Origin: JTS-AC122 sp050246015
GTDB taxonomy: Bacteria; Planctomycetota; Phycisphaerae; Phycisphaerales; UBA1924
Reading direction: 5' to 3'
DNA length: 64,000 bases
Assembly (NCBI GenBank): GCA_050246015.1
Contig: JBFWWU010000021.1
Coordinates: 1 to 64,000 of the forward strand
Part shown: positions 36,552 to 45,166 of the stretch, piece after piece
How the letters are laid out: the number at the start of each line of letters is the position of its first letter
Position numbering within the stretch: the first letter of the stretch is position 1
Notes under the pieces: model-generated
Told to the model about the DNA's origin: nothing
Database searches by the model: none
What the model saw: only the letters and a program-made list of their open reading frames with translations
Position numbers and translations under genes: made by a program

Positions 36552-37868
36552 ATGGCAGAGAACCGAACGCAAACAGGCGGGAAGCGGGTGGTCGTCACGG
36601 GGTTGGGAGCGATCACCGACCTTGGGCTGGATGCGCGCAGCACGTGGGAAGGGATGCGCGAAGGACGGAGCGGGGTCGGGCCGCTGACTGGAGAAGGGTT
36701 CGATGTGTTCGCAGACCGATGGACGGTGAAGATCGCGGGGCAGGTGCGCGGGTGGGATCCGGTGCCGACGATCGAGGGGCGGGAGGTGAAGCGGCTGGAC
36801 CGGTTCGCGGTGCTTGGGATCTGCGCGGCGGTGGAAGCCGTCAGGAACGCGGGGATCGATTTTTCGAAGGAGAACCCGGAGCGGTGCGGGGTGATCGTCG
36901 GGTCGGGCGTGGGTGGAATCCAGACGATCGAAGACGGCGTGATCGTGATGCACAAGAAGGGGCCGGATCGGCTGAGCCCGTTCACGGTGCCTCGGCTGAT
37001 GGTGAATGCGGCGGCGGGGAACATCAGCATCCGGTACGGATTGCAGGGGCCGTCGTCGGCGCACGCGACGGCGTGCGCGAGTTCGGGGCACGCGATCGGC
37101 GACGCGCTGCAATACATGCGGCGTGGGCGGGCGGACGTGATGATCGTCGGGGGCGCCGAGGCGGCGGTGTCGCCGCTGTGCGTGGGGGCGTTCATGACGA
37201 TGCGGGCTCTCTCGACGCGGAACGGCGAGCCGGCGCGGGCGAGCCGGCCATTTGACATAGACCGCGACGGGTTCGTGCTCGCCGAAGGTGCGGCGATGGC
37301 GGTCCTGGAGACGGAGGAGCACGCGCGCCGGCGCGGGGCGACGATCCTGGCGGAACTGGTGGGGTACGGGAACAGTTCGGACGCGTCGCATATCACCGCG
37401 CCGGACTCGGACGGGCGCGGGGCGCGGCGGTCGATGCTCTGGGCGCTGGAGGACGCCGGGCTCAACGCGTCGGACATGGACTATGTGAATGCGCACGGGA
37501 CATCCACGCCGCTGGGCGATGACGCGGAAGTGGCGGCGTGCCTGGGGGTGTTCGGAGACCACGCGAGGAAGTCGGCCGGGGGCAGGCTGATGATGAGTTC
37601 GACCAAGTCGATGCACGGGCACTGCCTGGGGGCGTCGGGGGCGGTGGAGTTGATCGCGTGCGTGCACGCGGTCAAGGACGGTGTGGTGGCGCCGACGATG
37701 AACCTTGAACAGCCCGGAACACGGACGATAACCGGCGACATTCGGTCGTTTGACGTGGACCTGGTGCCGGGCGCGGCGCGGGAGCGGGCGGTGCGATACG
37801 CGATGAACAACACGTTCGGATTCGGCGGTCACAACGTGACGCTGATCGTGGGGCGGTACGCGGGGTAA
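36552..37868 (+). CDS. fabF: Beta-ketoacyl-ACP synthase II (KAS II)
   Basis: A 438-residue condensing enzyme of fatty acid synthesis that elongates acyl-ACP with malonyl-ACP. It starts KRVVVTGLGAITDLG. The nucleophile Cys is in TACASSGHAIG (Cys 175) and the two catalytic His in NAHGTSTPLGD (His 315) and STKSMHGHCLGASG (His 357). It ends in the usual NTFGFGGHNVTL. ATG 36552 is where homology begins. No ACP, fabD or fabG is adjacent. Related KAS-like enzymes of polyketide pathways are an alternative, but no such cluster is present. Confidence 0.94.
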   Translation: MAENRTQTGGKRVVVTGLGAITDLGLDARSTWEGMREGRSGVGPLTGEGFDVFADRWTVKIAGQVRGWDPVPTIEGREVKRLDRFAVLGICAAVEAVRNAGIDFSKENPERCGVIVGSGVGGIQTIEDGVIVMHKKGPDRLSPFTVPRLMVNAAAGNISIRYGLQGPSSAHATACASSGHAIGDALQYMRRGRADVMIVGGAEAAVSPLCVGAFMTMRALSTRNGEPARASRPFDIDRDGFVLAEGAAMAVLETEEHARRRGATILAELVGYGNSSDASHITAPDSDGRGARRSMLWALEDAGLNASDMDYVNAHGTSTPLGDDAEVAACLGVFGDHARKSAGGRLMMSSTKSMHGHCLGASGAVELIACVHAVKDGVVAPTMNLEQPGTRTITGDIRSFDVDLVPGAARERAVRYAMNNTFGFGGHNVTLIVGRYAG

Positions 37869-38003
37869 GTGTGCACCGATAGGAAACGCGGGGCGTAGGC
37901 AACGCAGGAAGGGTTGATGGCGGAGCCGCCCTCCGGCATCCCGCTCGTGAACAGTTGCAGCCGACTAGGCGTCGCCGACCTGTGACGAAAGGAACGGCGC
38001 GCA

Positions 38004-38032
38004 ATGACCCGCGACCTATTGTGGACTATGAT
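38004..38032 (+). promoter_or_regulatory. Putative promoter of tyrosine phenol-lyase
   Basis: ATGACC (38004-38009), 17 bases, then TATGAT (38027-38032). Transcription would begin near 38039, about 39 bases before ATG 38078. Confidence 0.5.
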
Positions 38033-38077
38033 GTCCTCTATCAATCAAAGGGGTGTGGCATTTCGCGAGAAACGGGC

Positions 38078-39505
38078 ATGATCAAGAGATCCTGGGCAGA
38101 GCCGTACAAGATCAAGATGGTGGAGCATCTGCGGATGACGACGCCGATGCAGCGGGAGCAGGCGATCGCGGAGGCGGGTTTCAACACGTTTCTGCTCCGG
38201 AGCGAGGACGTGTACATCGACTTGCTGACGGACTCGGGGACGAGCGCGATGAGCGACCGCCAGTGGGCGGGGCTGATGATGGGAGACGAGGCGTACGCGG
38301 GTTCGGCGAACTACTACCGGTTCGAGCGAGCGGTGCAGCGATATTACGGGTACCGGAATGTGATCCCGACGCATCAGGGGCGGGGCGCGGAGCACATCCT
38401 GTCGAAGTTGCTCATCAAGCCCGGGGACGTCGTCCCGGGGAACATGTACTTCACGACCACCCGAGCGCACCAGGAACTGGCGGGCGGGAGGTTTGTTGAC
38501 GTGATCGGCGACGCCGCGCACGACCCGGATGACTTGTCGCCGTTCAAGGGGAACATCGACATCGAGAGGTTGCTTGGGCTGATTGAACGGGTCGGCGCCG
38601 CGCGGATCCCGTATGTGTGCATGCAGTGCAGCGTGAACATGGCCGGCGGGCAGCCCGTGAGCCTCGCGAACATGCAGGCGGTGTCGGCGTTGTGCCGGAG
38701 TCACGGGATCAAGGTGATGCTCGACGCAACGCGAGCCGTTGAGAATGCGTACTTCATCAGGCAGAGGGAACCGGGGCATTCGCAGCGGAGCATCGAGGAG
38801 ATCCTGCGTGAGATGTGCTCGTACACGGACGGGTGCACGAACTCGGCGAAGAAGGACTGCCTGGTGAACATCGGGGGATTTCTGTGTCTGAACGATGACG
38901 CGCTGGCGGAAGAGGCGGGGAACATGGTCGTGTTGTACGAGGGCCTTCATACCTACGGCGGGCTTGCCGGGCGCGACATGGAAGCGATGGCGATCGGGAT
39001 CGAGGAATCGGTTCAGTTCGATCACATCCGCGCGCGAGTCGGGCAGGTGGAGTACCTTGGCAATCTCTTGATGCGTGCCGGGGTGCCGATCGTGAAACCG
39101 ATTGGTGGGCACGGGATCTTCATTAATGCGTTGAAGTTCCTGCCGCACATCCCGCGGGAGGAGTTCCCCGCGCAGGCGCTCGCGTGTGCGCTGTACGTGG
39201 ACTCGGGCGTGCGCGCGATGGAGCGCGGGGCGGTGTCGAGCGGGCGCGACCCCGACACGGGAGCCAACATCTTCCCCAAACTCGAACTCGTGCGACTGAC
39301 GATCCCGCGCCGGGTGTACACGCAGGCGCACCTGGACGTGACGGCCGAGTCGATCATCGAACTGCTCGACCACTCAGAGGAGGTGGTGGGGCTTCGTTTC
39401 ACATACGAGCCCAAACACCTTCGCTTCTTCCAGGCGCGGTTCGAGCCGGTGCAGGGCAGCCGGGTTCGCTCCGCGCGGGTGGCGAGCGCGGCGGGCGCGG
39501 TGTGA
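38078..39505 (+). CDS. Tyrosine phenol-lyase (beta-eliminating lyase)
   Basis: A 475-residue PLP enzyme of the tryptophanase/tyrosine phenol-lyase family. It splits L-tyrosine into phenol, pyruvate and ammonia. The sequence follows tyrosine phenol-lyase closely: DLLTDSGTSAMSDRQWAG, THQGRGAEH, NMYFTTTRAHQE, NSAKKDCLVNIGGFLC with the PLP Lys (258 or 259), and YGGLAGRDMEAMAIG. GVRAMERG places Arg 383 where the lyase of Citrobacter has its phenol-binding Arg 381; tryptophanases have a different residue there. Plain annotation transfer might call it tryptophanase. It could work in tyrosine breakdown. No transporter lies beside it. Confidence 0.87.
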   Translation: MIKRSWAEPYKIKMVEHLRMTTPMQREQAIAEAGFNTFLLRSEDVYIDLLTDSGTSAMSDRQWAGLMMGDEAYAGSANYYRFERAVQRYYGYRNVIPTHQGRGAEHILSKLLIKPGDVVPGNMYFTTTRAHQELAGGRFVDVIGDAAHDPDDLSPFKGNIDIERLLGLIERVGAARIPYVCMQCSVNMAGGQPVSLANMQAVSALCRSHGIKVMLDATRAVENAYFIRQREPGHSQRSIEEILREMCSYTDGCTNSAKKDCLVNIGGFLCLNDDALAEEAGNMVVLYEGLHTYGGLAGRDMEAMAIGIEESVQFDHIRARVGQVEYLGNLLMRAGVPIVKPIGGHGIFINALKFLPHIPREEFPAQALACALYVDSGVRAMERGAVSSGRDPDTGANIFPKLELVRLTIPRRVYTQAHLDVTAESIIELLDHSEEVVGLRFTYEPKHLRFFQARFEPVQGSRVRSARVASAAGAV

Positions 39506-39595
39506 GGGGGGTTGCTCCCGGCGGTCGATCTCGCTTGCGGGGCTGGACTTCGTCGCGACTTGAGTGGATCCTCGACATCGCACGCACGCGGTGCT

Positions 39596-40153
39596 TCATT
39601 GTGACGATCGGTGTTTGCGGGACGGGGCGTTGGCGACGTAGTGCCCGCTGCGGCCGCCTTGTTTCTCGATGACGCGCACGCCTTCGATCGTCATGGCGGG
39701 GTCGATGGCTTTACCCATGTCGATGATGGTGAGGGCGGCGATGGAAACGGCGACGAGCGCTTCCATCTCGACGCCGGTGCGGGAGTGGGTGCGAGCGGTC
39801 GCGGTGAGTCGCACGTGGTGGGATGCTCGGCCGGCGATGGTGGCGCGCCCGAGCGTCGCGCCGACATCGACATGATCCAGCGGGAGCGAGTGGCAGAGGG
39901 GGATGAGCGAATCGGTGCGCTTGGCGGCCAGGACGCCGGCGAGGCGGGCCGTGTCCAGAACGTTGCCTTTGGCGATCGTGTTTGAGCGGATGGCGCGGGC
40001 GAGCGCGGGAGAGATGCGCACAAACCCCTCGGCGGTCGCGGTGCGCTTCGTGACGGGCTTGTCGGCCACATCGACCATGCGTGCGCGGCCGGTGGAATCA
40101 GTGTGCGAGAGCGAGCGGCGAGCAGAGCGGGGGGACGCGGTGGTGGGGGTCAT
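39596..40153 (-). CDS. moaC: Cyclic pyranopterin monophosphate synthase
   Basis: A 185-residue MoaC for molybdenum-cofactor synthesis, which rearranges the GTP-derived intermediate into cyclic pyranopterin monophosphate with MoaA. The core motifs are LIPLCHSLPLDHV, TGVEMEALVAVSIAALTIIDMGKAID and EGVRVIEKQGGRSG, covering the known catalytic His, Glu, Asp and Lys positions. The first 16 residues are extra and Ser/Arg-rich. No other mo genes are in the window. The start is only 11 bases from the divergent BFD gene, whose -10 box overlaps this start codon. Confidence 0.95.
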   Translation of the reverse strand: MTPTTASPRSARRSLSHTDSTGRARMVDVADKPVTKRTATAEGFVRISPALARAIRSNTIAKGNVLDTARLAGVLAAKRTDSLIPLCHSLPLDHVDVGATLGRATIAGRASHHVRLTATARTHSRTGVEMEALVAVSIAALTIIDMGKAIDPAMTIEGVRVIEKQGGRSGHYVANAPSRKHRSSQ

Positions 40154-40158
40154 ACAAT
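40153..40158 (+). promoter_or_regulatory. Candidate leaderless -10 box (TACAAT) overlapping the moaC start
   Basis: TACAAT ends 6 bases before ATG 40165. Its first base is also the first base of the moaC start codon on the other strand. GAGG sits inside the 6-base gap. Confidence 0.45.
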
Positions 40159-40164
40159 GAGGTT

Positions 40165-40485
40165 ATGGATCCCGACGACGAGGTGTGCCTGTGTTTCCAT
40201 GTTTCGCTGAGGAAGATCCGGACGTACCTGTCGCGGGAGGACCCACCGGTGGCGTCGCTGATCAGCGAATGCCTCGGGGCGGGGACGGGGTGTCAGTGGT
40301 GCGTGCCGTTCCTGAAGCACCTGCATTCACAGCACGCGAAGGGACAGACGCCGGACCTGAACATTTCGCCCGAGACGTATTGCAGGGCGAGGCTGAAGTT
40401 TCACGACACGCAGACGCGCGAAGAGGGAGTCGTGCGAGAGGCGACGCGGACGGACCAATCCGGAGACGGTCCGGGGACGGCGTGA
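40165..40485 (+). CDS. BFD-like [2Fe-2S] protein
   Basis: A 106-residue cytoplasmic protein with a bacterioferritin-associated-ferredoxin-like (2Fe-2S) domain. The cluster ligands fit C-x-C (Cys 8, Cys 10) and C-x2-C (Cys 43, Cys 46) in GAGTGCQWCVPFL; an extra Cys 36 is present. The C-terminal half (about 60-106) is hydrophilic and has no recognised domain. Such proteins pass electrons, for example to release iron from bacterioferritin, but no bacterioferritin gene is nearby. The gene converges with GH20. Confidence 0.82.
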   Translation: MDPDDEVCLCFHVSLRKIRTYLSREDPPVASLISECLGAGTGCQWCVPFLKHLHSQHAKGQTPDLNISPETYCRARLKFHDTQTREEGVVREATRTDQSGDGPGTA

Positions 40486-40524
40486 AGCGCGGCGAGGTTT
40501 GCCGCGCCGAGTCGGCGGGCGGCG

Positions 40525-42330
40525 CTAGCGCGGAGAGAGGCGGTCGATGATTCGCTGGTAGTGGTGGGACGAGCGGCTGAGGCCGCCGGGGCGGTTGCGG
40601 AGCGGCCAGAGGGATTCGTGTTCGGCGTGAACGTGGCGGGCGAGGTCCAGGAGCCAGGCGCGGTAGCGGTGGGAGCGGGCGTCGAGGCCGCCGGGGGTGC
40701 GGGTCGCGACGGCATGCTCGACGGCGAGGCGCGCGGTGGCGAGGGTGTGGGCGATCTCGCGGCCGGTGAGTGAGTCGCGGTCGAGGGCACCGGGGACGGA
40801 GCGTTCGCAGGCATCGAGGTTGGCGGCGGCGAGTTCCCAGGCTGGGAGCGGCGCGGGGATGGGATCGGGGAGCGGGTCCGCGCGGTGGAGGTCGCGGAAG
40901 AGGGCCGAGGCGTTGCGGATGGGCGCGGCTTCGGATTCGGAGGAGCCACCGGCGACGGCGCGGATATGGGCGTCGATATCGCCGAGCGTGTCGAGCCAGG
41001 AGGCCAGGGAGAGGGAATCATCATCGAAGACGTGGAGCGAGACGGCCCGGGAGTCGAGAGGTGCGGCGGGGTTCCAGGCGGCGTGGGCGGCATGAGCGAT
41101 GGCGTTGAGGGCGATGGGCCAGTGCTGGTGGTGGCCCATGTCGCCCCAATCGGTGATGAGGAATCCCGTTGGGGGCTGTACTGAGTTGATCGCGGCGGCG
41201 GCGGTGTTGATGTTGATGACCCGTTCGCGGGTGCGGCCGGTGATGGAGCGCCACGAGGACGTGCCGGGGCAGACCCAGGATTCGATATGGTGCTCGGCGA
41301 GCAGGGCGCACCAGCGGGAGAAATCGGAGTCGGGCTCGTACCCCCAGGCCAGCCCGATGGAATCGGCGGGGAACTCGTCGAGGCGGCCGGGGTGAGAGAG
41401 GGCGATATCGGCCCAGAGCATGGGGCGCTTCCCGAGAGAGCGTGCAATAGCCGCGACCCGGCGCACGAAGTCGAAGTAGATCGAGGCGCGACCGGCCTCG
41501 AACCCGGCGGGGTGCGAGGCGGCGGCGTCGCGCGAGCGCCCCTGGCCGATGTCGAAGGTCTCGTCGCACCCGACGTTCACGCAGGGAGCGTCGAAGCAGG
41601 GGAGAAGTTGCGTGAGGAGGTCTTGGATCAGGGCGATGGAGCCGGGCTCGGCGGGGTAGAGGGAAAAGGGTCCGCTGCGAGGCCAGTGCATGAACGTCCA
41701 GTCGCCCTGGGTTTCGGCCAGGTGGGCGTAGCGGTGCAGTTTGAGCCACTTGTGGAGATGTCCGAAGCAGTTCTGATTCGGTGTGAGCGCGATCCCGATG
41801 TTGCGGGCGTACGCGGCGAGGTCCCGGGCTTGTGCCGGGAGCACGGGCGAGGAGTCGAGCCAGACTTCGTCATGGGCGGCGTAGGCGAAGGTGTGCTCGG
41901 TGTAGAGTTGGGCGTGGTTGAGTTTCAGAGCCGCGAAGGAGTCGAAGAACCCGCGGAGAGAGTCCATCGTCGGGACCTTATCGCGGGAAACATCGAGCAT
42001 GACGCCGCGGTGTCTGAAGGCGGGCTGGTCGCGGATCGTGAGGCAAGGGAGGTGGGGTCCGTATTGGCGGATGAGTTGGCGGAGGGTGGCGCGGCCGTGG
42101 AGGAGTCCCTCGGGCGTGGCGTAGCGGAGCGAGACCGGCGCGGCGCCGGCGTGTGAGGATGGAGCGATGTTGAGCGTGTAGCCCTGCGGGTGCAGCCCCG
42201 CGGATGGATCGAGGGAGCCGATGACGTCGGGATCGATCGGGGCGTGAACAGCGCCGCCGGTGACGGAGAGGTGGGCGGGGGACGGAACAAGCAGCGGGGG
42301 AAGCGCGGCAAGGTCAGGGCGGTCGGGCAT
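40525..42330 (-). CDS. Glycoside hydrolase family 20 (beta-N-acetylhexosaminidase-type), apparently cytoplasmic
   Basis: A 601-residue enzyme. The N-terminal GH20b-like domain (about 10-95) precedes the TIM barrel, which begins FRHRGVMLDVSRDKVPTMDSL. The catalytic Asp-Glu pair is in VNVGCDETFDIG (about 250-260). GH20 enzymes remove terminal GlcNAc or GalNAc from glycans by substrate-assisted catalysis. No signal peptide is seen with start ATG 42330, nor with a longer reading, so it may act on imported sugars or cell-wall fragments. TACCCT lies 6 bases before the start. It lies 41 bases downstream of a hybrid kinase on the same strand. Confidence 0.88.
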   Translation of the reverse strand: MPDRPDLAALPPLLVPSPAHLSVTGGAVHAPIDPDVIGSLDPSAGLHPQGYTLNIAPSSHAGAAPVSLRYATPEGLLHGRATLRQLIRQYGPHLPCLTIRDQPAFRHRGVMLDVSRDKVPTMDSLRGFFDSFAALKLNHAQLYTEHTFAYAAHDEVWLDSSPVLPAQARDLAAYARNIGIALTPNQNCFGHLHKWLKLHRYAHLAETQGDWTFMHWPRSGPFSLYPAEPGSIALIQDLLTQLLPCFDAPCVNVGCDETFDIGQGRSRDAAASHPAGFEAGRASIYFDFVRRVAAIARSLGKRPMLWADIALSHPGRLDEFPADSIGLAWGYEPDSDFSRWCALLAEHHIESWVCPGTSSWRSITGRTRERVININTAAAAINSVQPPTGFLITDWGDMGHHQHWPIALNAIAHAAHAAWNPAAPLDSRAVSLHVFDDDSLSLASWLDTLGDIDAHIRAVAGGSSESEAAPIRNASALFRDLHRADPLPDPIPAPLPAWELAAANLDACERSVPGALDRDSLTGREIAHTLATARLAVEHAVATRTPGGLDARSHRYRAWLLDLARHVHAEHESLWPLRNRPGGLSRSSHHYQRIIDRLSPR

Positions 42331-42336
42331 GGCACA

Positions 42337-42342
42337 AGGGTA
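42337..42342 (-). promoter_or_regulatory. Candidate leaderless -10 box (TACCCT)
   Basis: On the minus strand TACCCT ends 6 bases before ATG 42330, in the short gap after the kinase gene. Confidence 0.4.
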
Positions 42343-42371
42343 CGGACGCGGCCATCCCCCGAGGGGGCACG

Positions 42372-44063
42372 TCAAGTCGCCACCGCGTGCGGGAAGCGCA
42401 CGGCGGTAGCGAGTCGTTCAACAAGGACTTTCGACTGGATGGGCTTGTGAAGGACGTCGTTGCAGCCGGCCTGGAGATACGTCCGACGATCGCCGGCGGT
42501 GGTGTTGGCGGTGAAGGCGAAGATGGGGGCGGAGTACCCTTCGGCGCGGATGCGTCCGGTCGCCTCGCGGCCGTCCATGACGGGCATCTGCATGTCCATG
42601 AGGATCGCGTCGAAGGGCTGTGGATGGGCCCGGACTGCGGCAAGGGCCTCGGCGCCGTTTTCGCAGCAAAGAACGGAGGCGCCGGCCCGGGAGAGCATCA
42701 TGGACGCGAGTCGCAGGTTGTCCGGGAAGTCATCGACGACGAGGATGCGGCGACCCGCCAGCACCTGTTCAACGTGGGTGGAGGGTGGCCGCGAGAGTGG
42801 CGGTGCGGATGATGAAATGGTGCGGGCGGATCTGGCGGGCGCTGGCGGCGCGGGCGCGGGCATGCAGGGGAAGCAGACTTCTGTGGCGGCACCGGAGTCG
42901 GCGAGAACGATCCGGCGGATGACGCCCCCGAGACGGCGGGTGATGTCCGCCGCCACGTCGAGGCCGAGCCCGGGCAAGGAGGGCGCTCGAACATCCGGCG
43001 CGGGCGAGTGGCCGGCGGATTCGGCGTGGGCGGCGAGTGAATCGGGCGAGACGTCCGAGCCGTCGCCGGCGATCAGGAAGCGAAGGTTCGCCGACGTGCC
43101 GGGGGATGAGTCAAGGTAACCGATCGCGGTGACGGTGCCAGAACTGGTGAGTTGCAGGCAGTTCGTGAGAATGTGGAGGATGACCCGGCGGATGCGAAGC
43201 GGATCGGCGTGGACCATCAGGGGCCGCTCCCCGCACCACTTGATCTTCAGTGTCAGACCCCGCTGAGACGCGATCGGCGCGACGATTGAGTGGACGTGCT
43301 CCAGCAGTTCGCTTGCATCGAAGTCCTCGAGCGAGAAATCGATCGAGTTGGCTTCGATCGCGGCGAGGTCGAGGATCTCGGAGGAGACGGCGGCGAACTG
43401 CTGGGTGTGGCGGGTGATGGCTTCGACGGCGGCCGCGCGCTGCCGGGGCGTGAGCCTGCCCTGGGCGAGCAACTCGGCATGTCCCTGAATGATGTTCAAC
43501 GGGGTGCGGACCTGGTGCGACATCGCCGCGGCGAAGAGGCTCTTGGCGCGGGTGGCGGCGGCGGCGCGCCGGGCGGTCAGGCGAGCCTCGATCGCCCTGT
43601 CCGCCAGGGCGGCCAGATCGAGCAGCATCTCGTCGTCGGCGTGGTCCCAGCCCCGGGGAACGGTGTCGATGACACAGAACGCCCCGATGGGCACGCCGGT
43701 GGTGGTGACGATCGGAGCGCCGGCGTAGAACCGGAACCGCGGCGGCTGCACGGCCAAGGGGCTGTCATGCACGCGCGGGTCGAGCGCGGCATCAGGGATG
43801 AGCGTGATCTCGGGCGAGAGGATCGTGTGCGCGCAGTACGCGTGCCTGCGCGGCGTCTGGCGGATCACCGCGCCTTGAACGGACTTGAACCACTGTCGGT
43901 CTTCATCGACCAGACTGATCCCGGCGATCGGCGCGCGGAACAGCCGGCACGCGAGCCGGGTCAACCTGTCAAAGTCGTCCTCGGGCGGCGTGTCGAGGAT
44001 ATCAAGGGCGCGGAGCGTCAGCAGGCGCCGTGCTTCGTCGGGGTGCTTCGGGGCAGAGGGCAT
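42372..44063 (-). CDS. Hybrid sensor histidine kinase with GAF and receiver domains
   Basis: A 563-residue soluble signalling protein. An N-terminal GAF domain (about 25-160: FDRLTRLACRLFRAPIAGISLVDEDRQWFKS) is followed by a HisKA dimerisation domain with phospho-His in SHQVRTPLNIIQGHAELL (His about 183), an HATPase domain with the N-box HILTNCLQLTSSG and the G2-like GLGLDVAADITRRLGG, and a C-terminal receiver (about 439-560: RILVVDDF, phospho-Asp about 488 in LMDMQMPVMDG, Lys in HKP). The G1 box (IAGDGSD) is degenerate. No membrane segment, so it senses an internal signal. AGGAGG precedes ATG 44063. It probably shares an operon with GH20. Confidence 0.9.
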   Translation of the reverse strand: MPSAPKHPDEARRLLTLRALDILDTPPEDDFDRLTRLACRLFRAPIAGISLVDEDRQWFKSVQGAVIRQTPRRHAYCAHTILSPEITLIPDAALDPRVHDSPLAVQPPRFRFYAGAPIVTTTGVPIGAFCVIDTVPRGWDHADDEMLLDLAALADRAIEARLTARRAAAATRAKSLFAAAMSHQVRTPLNIIQGHAELLAQGRLTPRQRAAAVEAITRHTQQFAAVSSEILDLAAIEANSIDFSLEDFDASELLEHVHSIVAPIASQRGLTLKIKWCGERPLMVHADPLRIRRVILHILTNCLQLTSSGTVTAIGYLDSSPGTSANLRFLIAGDGSDVSPDSLAAHAESAGHSPAPDVRAPSLPGLGLDVAADITRRLGGVIRRIVLADSGAATEVCFPCMPAPAPPAPARSARTISSSAPPLSRPPSTHVEQVLAGRRILVVDDFPDNLRLASMMLSRAGASVLCCENGAEALAAVRAHPQPFDAILMDMQMPVMDGREATGRIRAEGYSAPIFAFTANTTAGDRRTYLQAGCNDVLHKPIQSKVLVERLATAVRFPHAVAT

Positions 44064-44166
44064 TCATTGGCCTCCTAGCGCTTAATAGTCGGGAGGATGG
44101 GGGCCTTTCTTGCGGATGGGGGGGCGTTGAACCGGAATATGCCAACGGTGATCGGCTTATCGGCCT

Positions 44167-44172
44167 TAGGAT
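44167..44172 (+). promoter_or_regulatory. Candidate leaderless -10 box (TAGGAT)
   Basis: TAGGAT ends 6 bases before ATG 44179. No Shine-Dalgarno is visible. Confidence 0.45.
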
Positions 44173-44178
44173 GCCGCG

Positions 44179-45156
44179 ATGGAACAGGCAACGGCACAGG
44201 ATTGGAGCGGAGTGCATGTGATGGTGACCGGGGGCGCTGGCTTCCTGGGCCGGCGCGTCTGCGCTCGGCTGCACGATCGAGGCGCCGAACGGGTGGTCGT
44301 GCCGCGGTCGGCGGTGCATGACCTGCGCCGCTCGGATGTGTGCCTGGCGCTGATGCGGGAGTTTGTGCACGCCGCCGAGCGAGCCGCGCCGGTCGTCATT
44401 CACTGCGCCGGGCTGGTGGGCGGACTGGGGGCCAACACGGCAAGGCCCGGCGAGTTCTTTCACGACAACCTGGTCCTGGCGGTGAACGTGATCGAGGCGG
44501 CGCGCGCGAGCGGGCTGATCGAGCGAGGCGGGCGGGTGGTGGTGGTCGGATCGATGACGTCGTACCCGGCCAGGGCGCGTGTGCCGTTTCGAGAGGAAGA
44601 CCTGGAGGACGGGTACCCCGACGCCGCGAGCGGACCGTACGGGATCGCGAAGCGGGCGGCGCTGGAGATGCTGCGGGCATACCGCGCGCAGTATGGACTC
44701 AAGGGCGCGTACGTGGTGCCGGTGAACTTGTACGGGCCGGGCGACAAACTTGATCCGGCGGCGTCGCACTTCGTCGGGGCGCTGGTGGATCGATGCGTGC
44801 GGGCCAAGCGGGAAGGGTGGAGCAGACTCGAATGCTGGGGGACGGGCGCGCCGACACGGGATTTCCTGTTTGTGGAAGACGCGGCGGAGGGCGTAGTGCG
44901 CGCGGCGGAGATGGTGACGGAGCCGACGCCGATCAATCTTGGATCGGGCCGGGAGCATTCGATCCGGGAGGTTGTGGAAATGATCGTGCGGCTGGTCGGG
45001 TATGAGGGAGAAGTGGTGTGGGACGCGAGCAAGCCCGACGGAGTGGGGAGGCGGTGCGTGGATGTGACGCGGGCGAGGGAACTGCTTGGCTGGCGTGCGA
45101 CGGTGCCGCTGGAGGAGGGGCTGCGGCGGACGATCGAATGGCGGAAGGAGATATGA
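44179..45156 (+). CDS. NAD-dependent epimerase, GDP-L-fucose synthase-like
   Basis: A 325-residue short-chain-type epimerase. It has the NAD(P) loop GGAGFLGRRVC (about 14-24), a Tyr-x3-Lys pair in GPYGIAKRAALEM (Tyr 154, Lys 158), VNLYGPGDKLDP and a WGTGAPTRDFLFVEDAAEGVVRAAE segment typical of GDP-fucose synthase (fcl/WcaG). That enzyme makes GDP-L-fucose from GDP-4-keto-6-deoxymannose for surface glycans. No GDP-mannose dehydratase or glycosyltransferase is adjacent, so another nucleotide sugar is possible. The stop is 10 bases from the convergent moxR gene. Confidence 0.85.
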   Translation: MEQATAQDWSGVHVMVTGGAGFLGRRVCARLHDRGAERVVVPRSAVHDLRRSDVCLALMREFVHAAERAAPVVIHCAGLVGGLGANTARPGEFFHDNLVLAVNVIEAARASGLIERGGRVVVVGSMTSYPARARVPFREEDLEDGYPDAASGPYGIAKRAALEMLRAYRAQYGLKGAYVVPVNLYGPGDKLDPAASHFVGALVDRCVRAKREGWSRLECWGTGAPTRDFLFVEDAAEGVVRAAEMVTEPTPINLGSGREHSIREVVEMIVRLVGYEGEVVWDASKPDGVGRRCVDVTRARELLGWRATVPLEEGLRRTIEWRKEI

Positions 45157-45166
45157 GGCGTGAGGC

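Noticed and set aside
36536..36552. TTGGCACGATTCCACA before fabF
   Set aside because: The -24 half matches but there is no GC at the -12 position.
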